Positions 1-7,301 of a DNA stretch of 39,268 nt are shown one piece after another (positions within the stretch are counted from its first letter, which is position 1; the number at the start of each line of letters is the position of its first letter). A program made the translations under genes and the position numbers. The DNA lies in the NCBI GenBank assembly GCA_900100245.1, contig FNEU01000008.1, forward strand, positions 110,214 to 149,481, read 5' to 3'. This DNA comes from Lachnospiraceae bacterium G41 (GTDB taxonomy: Bacteria; Bacillota; Clostridia; Lachnospirales; Lachnospiraceae). A model generated the notes under the pieces. That model had not been told where the DNA came from, made no database searches, and saw only the letters and a program-made list of their open reading frames with translations.

Positions 1-1223
1 TGCTCATTAAATACATATAATTTACATCCGTCAGGTGTACCGGGTTTTATATTAATTGAGGCTTCTCCGCTGCTATTGGTACATTTTGCAATATTACCAT
101 AATAAAGAATATTATCATTAGAATCCGCTAAAATAGCTGATACAAATTCATTGGTTCCGGTTTGAGCTCCGCTGTATTTAATGCTGACAGCGTTGCCTGC
201 AGAAACTGCATTATAATCGATACGTTCTGCTTTAAAACCCTGATGGCCTATTCCAACACTGTTTGTGGAACCATCGTCTAAAAGAGTCACTTTCCAATCA
301 TTACTGTTATAGTCTGCTACAGCCGTAAGTGCATCGGCACCTGCGGTGCCAGAGATTTTGCCGCCTTCGGCGGCAGATGTGAAGATTAAAGATCCAAGAT
401 TTAAATTTATAGCTGGACGGACAGCATAATCTTTTAAAGGGGCGTAGCCGCCATCATAAATTAAAAGTCCTTCATAATTGGAAACCACAATGCTTACGGA
501 ATCACACCCAGGCGTTCGTAACCACCAATAATCATTTTCTCCTTCTTTAAACATATTTGGATTTGCTATTTTTCCTCCTGAAGCCACAAATGCTGTGTTT
601 TTAGCCTCACGAGTTGCAGACTCTATATAATCGTCCGTGAATCCATAGAATGTATTTGTCGCTTCGCTTAATGAAAGAAGATATACTTTATCCTTTGTAT
701 TATCGCCCCAAGGAGTATTATAGTAAGGGTTTTTTTCATTCAAAACTTCGACTTCAGAAATAGCAGAACGTTCTGAAGCATTAAATGCCGTGTCAATAAA
801 GTTGTCATCTCTGTAATCAAAGCTTCGTATATTCTGAGAATCATCATAGCCGTTTAACCATGAACGAATAGTACTTTCTTTCCATGTAACAGCTTCATCT
901 ACTGTATGGTATTGAACGACATCGAGGTTCCTGTCAGACAAAAGGAAAAGATTTCCGCCGGAATTGCTTAATACTCTCCATTTAATCGGATCAACATTAA
1001 ATCCATCTCCGTTTTTAGTCTGCTTATAAGTACCAAAATACACATTGCTCTTCTGCGCACCTTCAATATTCGCTGCGTTTCCGCTATTTACAAGCTGAAT
1101 TGCTTTTTGGGTACCTTCGGCATTTACCGTTAATGCCATCTGTGATAACATAGTTGCAAATGTCGAAACAAACAGCACTGAACTAAGCAAATAAGCTAGC
1201 CCTTTCTTCACCTTCTCTTTCAT
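1..1223 (-). CDS. Secreted DUF6273-domain surface protein (partial, 3' end outside window)
   Basis: The frame is open from the start at 1223 to the left edge, giving about 407 residues without a stop. Residues 1-36 form a signal peptide: a Lys-rich start (MKEKVKKG), a hydrophobic core and a likely cleavage after VNA. Next come the hallmarks of DUF6273: KWRVLSNSGGNLFLLSD, then STIRSWLNGYDD, YWWLRTPGCDS and VRPAINLNLGS. After about residue 300 the sequence changes to a Ser/Gly/Thr-rich region, probably an adhesion or wall-associated module. A second ATG at 1229 lies too close to the AGGAGG box (1231-1237), so 1223 is preferred. The function is unknown; the family is common in large secreted proteins of Lachnospiraceae. 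Expression should follow the c-di-GMP riboswitch just upstream. No cell-wall sorting signal can be seen because the C-terminus is missing. Confidence 0.85.
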   Translation of the reverse strand, partial: MKEKVKKGLAYLLSSVLFVSTFATMLSQMALTVNAEGTQKAIQLVNSGNAANIEGAQKSNVYFGTYKQTKNGDGFNVDPIKWRVLSNSGGNLFLLSDRNLDVVQYHTVDEAVTWKESTIRSWLNGYDDSQNIRSFDYRDDNFIDTAFNASERSAISEVEVLNEKNPYYNTPWGDNTKDKVYLLSLSEATNTFYGFTDDYIESATREAKNTAFVASGGKIANPNMFKEGENDYWWLRTPGCDSVSIVVSNYEGLLIYDGGYAPLKDYAVRPAINLNLGSLIFTSAAEGGKISGTAGADALTAVADYNSNDWKVTLLDDGSTNSVGIGHQGFKAERIDYNAVSAGNAVSIKYSGAQTGTNEFVSAILADSNDNILYYGNIAKCTNSSGEASINIKPGTPDGCKLYVFNE

Positions 1224-1275
1224 TTTCATTCTCCTCCTAACAATACTTTTAAAAACCCTTAAATCCCCATATAAA

Positions 1276-1315
1276 AACAAAAAAGCAACCAAACAAGACT
1301 GTCTTATCTGATTGC
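1276..1315 (-). terminator. Intrinsic terminator, expression platform of the c-di-GMP riboswitch
   Basis: The minus-strand RNA GCAAUCAGAUAAGA / UCUUGUUUGGUUGC forms a long stem (1285-1315, several G-U pairs, loop CAG), followed by a U-rich run (1276-1284). It lies directly after the aptamer and before the ribosome site of the DUF6273 gene. The aptamer's 3' edge overlaps or abuts the left arm, so ligand binding could switch this hairpin on or off. The direction of switching cannot be read by eye. Confidence 0.75.
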
Positions 1316-1390
1316 AGTTAAACCACCTTTAATTCTTTTAAGGTTTACAACTTTGCGTCCTACCCTCGCGGATAGTTTGCCCTTTATTTG
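1310..1390 (-). ncRNA. Cyclic-di-GMP-I (GEMM-I) riboswitch aptamer
   Basis: Minus-strand RNA contains the two diagnostic blocks in order: GGGCAAAC (1375-1382) and GGACGCAAAG (1351-1360). They are separated by a P2 hairpin CUAUCC-GCGA-GGGUAG with a GNRA tetraloop. A second, AU-rich hairpin follows (AAACCUU...AAGGUGGUUU, about 1318-1346), standing for P3 with its tetraloop receptor. This is the GEMM-I layout. Some GEMM-I variants bind 3',3'-cGAMP; I cannot settle ligand choice by eye. It controls the downstream secreted DUF6273 protein. Confidence 0.88.
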
Positions 1391-1395
1391 AATTC

Positions 1396-1424
1396 ATTAT
1401 AGTAAATCACTAAAGGCTTGTCAA
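1396..1424 (-). promoter_or_regulatory. Sigma-A promoter of the riboswitch-DUF6273 transcript
   Basis: Perfect consensus on the minus strand: -35 TTGACA (1419-1424), a 17-bp spacer and -10 TATAAT (1396-1401). Transcription would start near 1389, a few bases before the GGGCAAAC block of the aptamer. Confidence 0.9.
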
Positions 1425-1437
1425 TATAATGTCACAC

Positions 1438-1465
1438 AAAAAACAGGCATAAAAGCCTGTTTTTG
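1438..1465 (-). terminator. Terminator of the tmRNA gene
   Basis: The minus strand reads ACAGGC-TTTTAT-GCCTGT with flanking A and T runs, ending in TTTTTTG. It begins 4 bases after the tmRNA 3' end. The A/T symmetry suggests it may work in both directions, but the only gene ending here is tmRNA. Confidence 0.85.
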
Positions 1466-1468
1466 TTA

Positions 1469-1810
1469 TGGACCAGACGGGGGTCGAACCCGTGTCCAAA
1501 AGCAAATTCCCTCTCCTTCTCCTATCACAGTCAATCATCAGAATTCCCTTCCCTAAGAGACGCTTGACAATCTCTTAAAGTCGGTAGTCCCTAATACGCC
1601 CGTTTGGCCGGGACAAACCAAACGTCGTTTCCTGTCGGTAGATGATGCCCTAAGATATCAAGACAGGTACTGATACCACGGACACGCTGCGATTAGGCAG
1701 CGAAAGCTAATGTTTTATTATCAGCGTTTATATTTAGGTTTGTGAACTGACGCGTCACGGACGGATAGCTTCTAAAGGTGCATTACCCCTGTCGAAACCA
1801 GTACTGGCCC
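1469..1810 (-). ncRNA. ssrA: Transfer-messenger RNA (tmRNA)
   Basis: The 5' end GGGCCAG (1804-1810) pairs over 7 bp with CUGGUCC (1470-1476) as the tRNA-like acceptor stem. It is followed at 1469 by the discriminator A; CCA is not encoded. The 5' part reads ACUGGUUUCGACAGGGGUAAUGC and the 3' part GGACACGGGUUCGACCCCCG (T arm), both typical of tmRNA. The size is about 342 nt. The tag frame ends GCU UUC GCU GCC UAA; the likely proteolysis tag is ADNKTLAFAA (codons 1696-1725, stop 1693-1695). The resume codon GCU is inferred, not proven. It rescues stalled ribosomes with SmpB, whose gene lies 75 bp upstream. Confidence 0.95.
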
Positions 1811-1817
1811 TTATTAA

Positions 1818-1823
1818 ATTGTA
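1818..1823 (-). promoter_or_regulatory. Probable -10 box of ssrA
   Basis: TACAAT lies 7 bases before the mature tmRNA 5' end, in the smpB-ssrA gap. No good -35 is visible at 16-18 bp, so this is a weak call. Confidence 0.45.
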
Positions 1824-1885
1824 AAGGTTCATCCAATATTTATATCGGATTTTCTTTTATGAAATAAACATTTAAAATGATTATT

Positions 1886-2350
1886 TTAGTCGTATTGCGA
1901 ATTCTTGAATTCTCTTCTGGTCTCGCGTTCGTAGTCTTTCTTTGCAATTGCATCTCTCTTATCGTAAAGTTTCTTACCTCTGCAAAGACCGAATTCCATC
2001 TTCGCCTTACCTTTCGAGAAATATACTTTCAAAGGAATTAATGTATATCCTTTTTCTTTTATCTTTCCCGTCAGTTTCATGATCTCGGATTTGTGGATTA
2101 AAAGCTTTCTGGTACGAAGCGGATCACGGTTGAAAATATTACCCTTTTCATAAGGAGAAATATTCATTCCGTATACAAAAATCTCACCGTTGTCTATACC
2201 TATGAAAGATTCTTTTATGGAGCATTTTCCCATACGGAGTGATTTGACTTCGGTACCTACCAAAACTATGCCTGCTTCAAAGGTCTCTTCCACAAAATAA
2301 TCATGATATGCTTTTTTGTTGTTAGCTATTATCTTAATACTGTCTGACAT
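1886..2350 (-). CDS. smpB: SsrA-binding protein SmpB
   Basis: 154 residues, the usual SmpB length. SmpB binds the tRNA-like domain of tmRNA and places it in the A site of stalled ribosomes. The family core is visible: [20 protein letters not shown] near the N-terminus, then VGTEVKSLR and KESF, and a basic C-terminal tail ([18 protein letters not shown]). The tail is known to act as the codon-anticodon mimic. It sits between secG and ssrA on the same strand. A hairpin with a U run (2371-2397) separates it from secG, so expression from the secG promoter may be attenuated. The ribosome site before the ATG is weak (TTTTGGAA). Identity is secure. Confidence 0.97.
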   Translation of the reverse strand: MSDSIKIIANNKKAYHDYFVEETFEAGIVLVGTEVKSLRMGKCSIKESFIGIDNGEIFVYGMNISPYEKGNIFNRDPLRTRKLLIHKSEIMKLTGKIKEKGYTLIPLKVYFSKGKAKMEFGLCRGKKLYDKRDAIAKKDYERETRREFKNSQYD

Positions 2351-2370
2351 AATTATTCCAAAATATTATT

Positions 2371-2397
2371 AAAAAAGCGCCTCTTTGTGAAGCGCTT
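2371..2397 (-). terminator. Terminator/attenuator between secG and smpB
   Basis: The minus strand forms AAGCGCUUC-ACAAA-GAGGCGCUU, a 9-bp stem with one G-U pair, running into UUUUUU. It lies right after the secG stop codon. It would end most secG transcripts, leaving read-through or a separate promoter for smpB. Confidence 0.8.
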
Positions 2398-2405
2398 ATC
2401 TTTCA

Positions 2406-2654
2406 TTAACCGAAGAGAACCGGAATATTTAAAAGCAGAGCAATAATCATAAAAGCAATTGCCAGGATTGTTGTACTCTTCACAAGCACGCCTTCCATCG
2501 AACGACCTTTGTTCTTGCCCCAGTATGTATCAGCGATACCGCCGATAGCTCCGAGTCCCTGCTGTTTACCTTCCTGCATAAGTACAAGGAATGTAAGCGC
2601 TACACATATAAGTATAAATAATACCATTACTATGATTTTAATTACCTGTTGCAT
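2406..2654 (-). CDS. secG: Preprotein translocase subunit SecG
   Basis: 82 residues, normal for SecG of Gram-positives. SecG is the small third subunit of the SecYEG channel. There are two hydrophobic helices, about residues 5-26 (IKIIVMVLFILICVALTFLV) and 58-80 (TTILAIAFMIIALLLNIPVL), joined by a cytoplasmic loop with the family signature QEGKQQGLGAIGG. The ribosome site is ATAGGTG, 5 bases before the ATG. In many clostridia secG is followed by rnr and then smpB; here rnr is absent from the gap. The promoter lies at 2710-2738. Confidence 0.93.
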   Translation of the reverse strand: MQQVIKIIVMVLFILICVALTFLVLMQEGKQQGLGAIGGIADTYWGKNKGRSMEGVLVKSTTILAIAFMIIALLLNIPVLFG

Positions 2655-2709
2655 TTTTCACCTATAAATTCATATAAAAATACGCAGTCCCAATTACAAC
2701 CGCTTTGTT

Positions 2710-2738
2710 ATATTAACATAACGATTATCTTTTTGCAA
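2710..2738 (-). promoter_or_regulatory. Sigma-A promoter of secG
   Basis: Minus strand: -35 TTGCAA (2733-2738), spacer 17 bp, -10 TAATAT (2710-2715). It stands between the gpmI terminator and secG, with a leader of about 50 nt. Confidence 0.7.
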
Positions 2739-2744
2739 GTTATT

Positions 2745-2776
2745 TTTAAAAAAGGGAGCGGTTTTACTCCGCTCCC
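2745..2776 (-). terminator. Terminator of gpmI
   Basis: The minus strand reads GGGAGCGG-AGTAAAA-CCGCTCCC followed by TTTTTT: a strong GC-rich stem (2754-2761 with 2769-2776), 17 bp after the gpmI stop. Confidence 0.92.
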
Positions 2777-2793
2777 GCTTTTCTTTTATGAGT

Positions 2794-4347
2794 TTAAACA
2801 AGTAATGATTTACCTGTCATTTCCTTAGGCTGTTCCATGCCCATGAGCTCGATGATTGTGGGAACGATGTCTGCAAGGCATCCGCCCTCACGAAGTTTCT
2901 TTCCTTCGGGTCCGTTTACAAGGATGAAAGGAACGGGATTTGTTGTATGAGCTGTGAAAGGATCCCCTGTCTCATAATCGATAAGCTGCTCTGCATTGCC
3001 GTGGTCTGCACATATAAACATTGTACCGCCAACTTCTTTTACGAAGTTAACCACTTCGCCAACGCACTTGTCAATTACTTCGATTGCCTCGATAGCTGCT
3101 TCAAGAACGCCTGTATGACCAACCATGTCAGGGTTAGCGAAGTTACAGATGATTACATCATACTTTGATGTTCCGTCTTCGTTCTTTGCAGTGATTGCTT
3201 CGCTTAATCTGTCACATACGGTATAAGCGCTCATTCTGGGCTTCTTGTCGTATGTAGGAACGTACTTGGGTGAATTAACAAGGATTCTGTCTTCGCCCTC
3301 GTTAGGAGTTTCTACTCCGCCGTTAAAGAAGAATGTAACGTGTGCATACTTCTCTGTCTCAGCGATTCTTGCCTGCTTAAGACCATTTGCTGCAAGCCAC
3401 TCACCAAATGTATTTGTTACTTCAACCTTGTGGAAAGCTACGGATTTGTTGGGAATCGTAGGATCATACTCGGTGAAGCATACGTATTTAACATCAAGTC
3501 TCTTTCTCTCAAAGCCCTTGAAATCATCATCACAAAACGCTCTGGTAATTTCTCTTGCTCTATCGGGACGGAAGTTAAAGAAGATGATTGAGTCACCGTC
3601 TTTTACGGTTGTACGAGGTTCTCCGTTGTCACAGATTACTGTAGGAATCATAAATTCATCTGTTACACCGTTGTCATATGAAGCCTGGATGGCACCTGTA
3701 GCGGAGTCTGCTTTGATACCCTCTCCCTTTGTTAATGCATCATATGCTTTTTCTATACGATCATAGTTATTATCTCTGTCCATAGCGTAGTAACGGCCTG
3801 ATACAACACCAACCTTACCTACACCGATTTCAGCCATCTTAGCTTCAAGTTCTGCTACGAAATCCTTACCGCTTGTGGGAGGTGTATCTCTACCGTCAAG
3901 GAAGCAGTGAACAAATACCTTATCAAGTCCGTTTCTCTTTGCAAGTTCAAGAAGTCCGTAAATATGTGTGTTGTGGCTGTGAACACCGCCGTCTGATACA
4001 AGACCGTACATATGAAGTGTGGAATTGTTCTTCTTACAATTTTCTACAGCTTCCATAAGTCCGGGATTCTCAAAAAATGTACCGTCCTGGATTTCCTTGG
4101 TAATTCTTGTAAGTTCCTGATATACGATTCTTCCTGCACCCATATTGAGGTGTCCTACTTCGGAGTTACCCATCTGACCGTCGGGAAGACCAACTGCCAT
4201 ACCTGAAGCGTTGCCTTTTACGAAAGGACACTCTTTCATGAGCTTATCCATGACAGGTGTTTTTGCAAGTGCAACTGCATTGCCTTCTGTCTTTTCGTTT
4301 AATCCATAACCGTCCAAAATAAGTAATACTTTCGGTGCATTTGCCAT
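2794..4347 (-). CDS. gpmI: 2,3-bisphosphoglycerate-independent phosphoglycerate mutase
   Basis: 517 residues, normal for iPGM. It interconverts 3- and 2-phosphoglycerate in glycolysis and gluconeogenesis using two Mn2+ ions, through a phosphoserine. Visible sites: Asp12 in LILDGYG, catalytic Ser62 in [52 protein letters not shown] and the C-terminal metal ligands in NPDMVGHTG and ICADHGNAE. An excellent ribosome site (AAGGAGA, 8 bases before the ATG) supports the start. It appears to be transcribed alone: its terminator follows and a 189-bp gap precedes it. It is not in a gap-pgk-tpi cluster, which is common enough in this group. Confidence 0.98.
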   Translation of the reverse strand: MANAPKVLLILDGYGLNEKTEGNAVALAKTPVMDKLMKECPFVKGNASGMAVGLPDGQMGNSEVGHLNMGAGRIVYQELTRITKEIQDGTFFENPGLMEAVENCKKNNSTLHMYGLVSDGGVHSHNTHIYGLLELAKRNGLDKVFVHCFLDGRDTPPTSGKDFVAELEAKMAEIGVGKVGVVSGRYYAMDRDNNYDRIEKAYDALTKGEGIKADSATGAIQASYDNGVTDEFMIPTVICDNGEPRTTVKDGDSIIFFNFRPDRAREITRAFCDDDFKGFERKRLDVKYVCFTEYDPTIPNKSVAFHKVEVTNTFGEWLAANGLKQARIAETEKYAHVTFFFNGGVETPNEGEDRILVNSPKYVPTYDKKPRMSAYTVCDRLSEAITAKNEDGTSKYDVIICNFANPDMVGHTGVLEAAIEAIEVIDKCVGEVVNFVKEVGGTMFICADHGNAEQLIDYETGDPFTAHTTNPVPFILVNGPEGKKLREGGCLADIVPTIIELMGMEQPKEMTGKSLLV

Positions 4348-4480
4348 AATTAAATCTCCTTTATAAAAACACTTATAAGTGAATACAATTAGTTTTAACT
4401 AACTAACCTTTAAACCAACGATAATATACTAACACATTGATAAATAAATATCTATCATTTTTTATAAAAATAATTAATCA

Positions 4481-4525
4481 TAAAAGAAACGATTCTGAAT
4501 TGGCTTTAAACCAATACAGAATCGT
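4481..4525 (-). terminator. Terminator of the HTH-cupin-acyl-CoA synthetase gene
   Basis: The minus strand forms ACGATTCTG...CAGAATCGT with an inner ATTGG/CCAAT stem, followed by TTTCTTTTA. The stem is long and the U run imperfect. It starts 11 bp after the stop codon at 4537. The rest of the 4348-4480 gap holds only A/T-rich sequence with no clear promoter box. Confidence 0.7.
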
Positions 4526-4536
4526 CCCCAATAAAC

Positions 4537-6837
4537 CTATCTTAAATCAACACGTCTGATCTTTCCGGAAATTGTCTTAGGCAATTCATCTCTGAATTCG
4601 ACGATTCTCGGATATTTGTAAGGAGCTGTATGCTCTTTTACATAAACCTGGATTTCTTTCTTAAGTTCCTCTGTTCCGACCGTACCCTTTGTAAGAACGA
4701 TGTTTGCTTTTACAACCTGGCCTCTGATTTCGTCGGGTGCAGCAACAACCGCACATTCAAGAACATAAGGAAGTTCCATGATAACTGATTCGATTTCGAA
4801 CGGTCCGATACGATAGCCCGATGACTTGATAACATCATCGACACGGCCGACATACCAGTAGAATCCATCCTCATCTTTCCACGCTGTATCGCCTGTATGA
4901 TAGAATCCGTCATGCCATACTTCTTTGGTCTTCTCTTCGTCTTCGAAGTATCCCTGGAAGAGTCCGTTGGGAACTCCGTTCTGTGTATTGATAACGATTT
5001 CACCTGTTTCACCGACCTTGCAGGGATTGCCGTCGGGATCAACGATATCGATATCGTATAAGGGTGAAGGTCTGCCCATTGAACCAACCTTATTGCTCTC
5101 TCCTACGAAGTTTGCAATAGAAAGTGTGGTTTCTGTCTGACCGAAGCCTTCCATGATACGTACGCCTGTTGCTTTTAAGAACTGGTTGTAAACCTCAGGG
5201 TTCATAGCCTCGCCTGCAACTGTTGCATACTTGATGGAGCTTAAATCATATTTGGTTAAGTCTTCTTTTATGAAGAATCTGTACATTGTTGTAGGTGCAC
5301 AGAATGTTGTTATGTTGTACTGCTTAAACAAAGGAAGGATGTCGTCTGCTTTGAATTTCTCAAAGTCATATACGAATGTTGCAGCCTCGCACATCCACTG
5401 TCCGTAGAGTTTGCCCCAGAGTGCTTTACCCCAGCCTGTATCTGCGATTGTAAAGTGAAGACCGTTGGGGTCTACATTGTGCCAGAACTTTGCTGTAGGG
5501 AAATGTCCCAAAGGATATTTGAAGTTATGAGCAGCAATCTTGGGATATCCTGTAGTTCCTGATGTGAAGAACATAAGCATTGTATCATCGCCGCATGCAA
5601 AATCTTCGGGCTTCTCCCACTCTTTGGAGAATTTGGGCATTTCTTCGTTAAAGTTATGCCAGCCTTTTCTCTGAAGACCGTCTACGCAGATTTTAATCTT
5701 AAGATCCGGACATCTCTTGGCAGCGAATTCAGCCTGATCAGCTACATCGCCTGTACCTGTACAAACTATTGCCTTACAGTGTGCCGCATTGAATCTGTAT
5801 TCGAAATCATGATCCTTTAAAAGATGTGTTGCAGGAATGATGACTGCGCCAATTTTATGAAGAGCAAGGATTGTAAACCAGAACTGATAATGTCTCTTAA
5901 GTACTACGAGAACCTTATCTCCCTTGCCGATTCCGAGAGACTTAAAGTAGTTTGCAGTCTGGTTGGAATAATCGGACATTTCCTTGAATGTAAATCTTCT
6001 TGCTTCCTTAAGCTCGGATAGATAAACCATAGCTGTCTTGGAAGGATTCTTCTTTGCCATTTCATCAACGATATCATAGGCAAAGTTGAATTTCTCGGTG
6101 TTCTTATATGTAATTCCGTTGAAGATTCCGTTTTCGTCTACTGTTGTTTCAATAAACTTTTCGTATATAGGATTCTTAATCTTTGCAAGATCGGTATTGG
6201 TAACAGTATTTGCTCTGACTTTATCCTTAACTTCGGAAAGACCCTTCTTCTCGGGATTCATAACGATTGCATAGATTTCGCAGTCTTCACCGCCGAGCGC
6301 GATTTCATTGTGTGGTGTGGATGAATCGTAGTAGATTGCATCGCCTTCATGAAGGATTTCTACGGAATCACCAACCATCATCTTAAGGTTGCCCTTGATG
6401 ACGATATCCATTTCCTGACCGACATGTGTATTGAAATGATAGGGCGGATTAAGAGCTTCCTCTGAGTAAGGAATTTTTACATAAAAAGGCTCAGCGAGTT
6501 TATTCTTAAAATTCGGAGCAAGGTTTTTATATGTAAAGCCTTCACGTCTGATAATTTCTGTACCTTCACCTTTTCTCGTTACGATGTATTCGGAAAGTGC
6601 GGGTGATTCACCTGTTAAAAGGTCATTCATATCAACTTTACAGGTATTGGCAATCTTGTAGATAAATGTAAAAGGAAAATCTTCCTCACCAGATTCGTAT
6701 CTTACATACTGATCGATATCAAGTCCTATCTTCTTAGCAAGTTCCTGCTGTGAAAGGTTCATAGCCTCTCTTAAATCAACGATTCTTCGTGCGACTTCAT
6801 GGATTTTAAATTCAAGATTCTGATTGTTTTCGCTCAT
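4537..6837 (-). CDS. XRE helix-turn-helix / cupin / acyl-CoA synthetase fusion protein
   Basis: 766 residues in three parts. Residues 13-75 are an XRE-type HTH (LREAMNLSQQELAKKIGLD, then RYESGEEDFPF). Residues 115-205 are a cupin_2 barrel (HFNTHVGQEMDIVIKGNLK, GDAIYYDSSTPHNEIAL). Residues 240-766 are a full adenylate-forming acyl-CoA synthetase of the medium-chain (ACSM) type. Its motifs are FFTSGTTGYPK, the ADTGWGKALWGK region, MEGFGQTETT, YHTGDTAWKDEDG, GRVDDVIKSSGYRIGP and the catalytic Lys near 759 in PKTISGKIRR. It should activate a carboxylic acid to its CoA thioester (AMP + PPi). HTH-cupin repressors are usually separate proteins; here sensor, repressor and enzyme are one chain. All enzyme motifs are intact, so it is probably active. 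RBS AAAGGAGT. A T-box leader precedes it. The substrate is unknown. Confidence 0.93.
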   Translation of the reverse strand: MSENNQNLEFKIHEVARRIVDLREAMNLSQQELAKKIGLDIDQYVRYESGEEDFPFTFIYKIANTCKVDMNDLLTGESPALSEYIVTRKGEGTEIIRREGFTYKNLAPNFKNKLAEPFYVKIPYSEEALNPPYHFNTHVGQEMDIVIKGNLKMMVGDSVEILHEGDAIYYDSSTPHNEIALGGEDCEIYAIVMNPEKKGLSEVKDKVRANTVTNTDLAKIKNPIYEKFIETTVDENGIFNGITYKNTEKFNFAYDIVDEMAKKNPSKTAMVYLSELKEARRFTFKEMSDYSNQTANYFKSLGIGKGDKVLVVLKRHYQFWFTILALHKIGAVIIPATHLLKDHDFEYRFNAAHCKAIVCTGTGDVADQAEFAAKRCPDLKIKICVDGLQRKGWHNFNEEMPKFSKEWEKPEDFACGDDTMLMFFTSGTTGYPKIAAHNFKYPLGHFPTAKFWHNVDPNGLHFTIADTGWGKALWGKLYGQWMCEAATFVYDFEKFKADDILPLFKQYNITTFCAPTTMYRFFIKEDLTKYDLSSIKYATVAGEAMNPEVYNQFLKATGVRIMEGFGQTETTLSIANFVGESNKVGSMGRPSPLYDIDIVDPDGNPCKVGETGEIVINTQNGVPNGLFQGYFEDEEKTKEVWHDGFYHTGDTAWKDEDGFYWYVGRVDDVIKSSGYRIGPFEIESVIMELPYVLECAVVAAPDEIRGQVVKANIVLTKGTVGTEELKKEIQVYVKEHTAPYKYPRIVEFRDELPKTISGKIRRVDLR

Positions 6838-6910
6838 GTTTACTCCTTTTTAAAATGTAATCAACGATACGCGTTGAAATCTTAGAAGAATTCTCGAGTT
6901 TAGGGACTTA

Positions 6911-6948
6911 GAATAAATAAAGCCCGTCTCAATCGCTTGAGACGGGCT
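6911..6948 (-). terminator. T-box regulated intrinsic terminator
   Basis: The minus strand AGCCCGTCTCAA-GCGA-TTGAGACGGGCT (12-bp perfect stem, 6921-6932 with 6937-6948) runs into TTTATTTATT. Its 5' arm CUCAA and CCCG can instead pair with UUGAG and CGGG around the T-box sequence. This gives the mutually exclusive antiterminator. Confidence 0.93.
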
Positions 6949-7160
6949 AACCCGCGGTACCACTCAAATTGCATCCTGAAGATGCCTCCTCTTCTGACTC
7001 CAACAAGCCAAGTGCCTTAACGTGGCATAACGGGAATTGTCTACTTTTTTCATTTCGGAATTCCAACTCGGAAGGGATAGCTGAAAGAATTGAATTATCG
7101 CCTCACACCAACCGGCGACTCTCTGAAAATTCGACATCAGACGCAGTCTTCGTCACAGTT
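6921..7160 (-). promoter_or_regulatory. T-box leader (tRNA-sensing riboswitch), specifier probably AUC (Ile)
   Basis: Minus-strand RNA shows all main T-box parts in order. They are a 5' GACGAAGA element (about 7147-7154); an upper stem I with CAGAGAG and GGUUGGUGUGAGGCGA; the 3' side ending CUUCCGAG; the AGUAG element (AAAGUAGAC); the T-box GAGUGGUACCGCGGG (6951-6965); and the terminator. GAAG (7148-7151) pairs with CUUC (7071-7074) and CUGA (7137-7140) with UCAG (7081-7084). This leaves the specifier loop CUAUCC, whose best codon is AUC (7076-7078), isoleucine. The antiterminator bulge UGGU (6959-6962) needs a tRNA with discriminator A, as tRNA-Ile has. The base after AUC is C where a purine is usual, so the codon call is less sure than the T-box itself. 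It belongs to the HTH-cupin-acyl-CoA synthetase gene. This leader fills most of the 464-bp stretch between the two acyl-CoA ligase genes. Confidence 0.93.
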
Positions 7161-7189
7161 TTTAAAAATAATTTTCAATTGCTTTTTTT

Positions 7190-7218
7190 AAACTAACACT
7201 ATTTTTTTATTATGTCAA
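7190..7218 (-). promoter_or_regulatory. Promoter of the T-box transcript
   Basis: Minus strand: -35 TTGACA (7213-7218), spacer 17 bp, -10 TAGTTT (7190-7195). The start would lie near 7183, about 25 nt before the stem I elements. The remaining 7219-7301 sequence is A/T-rich and holds no further gene that I can support. Confidence 0.65.
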
Positions 7219-7301
7219 CAAAAAAATTATTTGTTTTCAAATATTTTTACACCATCATCAGTCCCTACAATGATACGATTGCACATATCTTTTACCATTT
7301 C

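Noticed and set aside
3245-3766. A 173-residue plus-strand frame opposite gpmI.
   Set aside because: Antisense shadow of a firmly identified gene, with no ribosome site or family resemblance.
7060-7069. Reading the T-box specifier as UGG (Trp), GGA (Gly) or UUC (Phe) from GAGUUGGAAUUCC.
   Set aside because: These codons lie 3' of the GAG element, outside the specifier loop. The UGGU discriminator contact also disagrees with Trp and Gly tRNA.
7219-7250. ATTTG-AAAA-CAAAT followed by a T run as terminator of the cysS operon.
   Set aside because: Only a 5-bp AT-rich stem; too weak to call.
7227-7298. A 23-residue minus-strand frame (MVKDMCNRIIVGTDD...) right after the acyl-CoA ligase stop codon.
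   Set aside because: No ribosome site, very short, and its end lies close to the T-box promoter. Probably chance.
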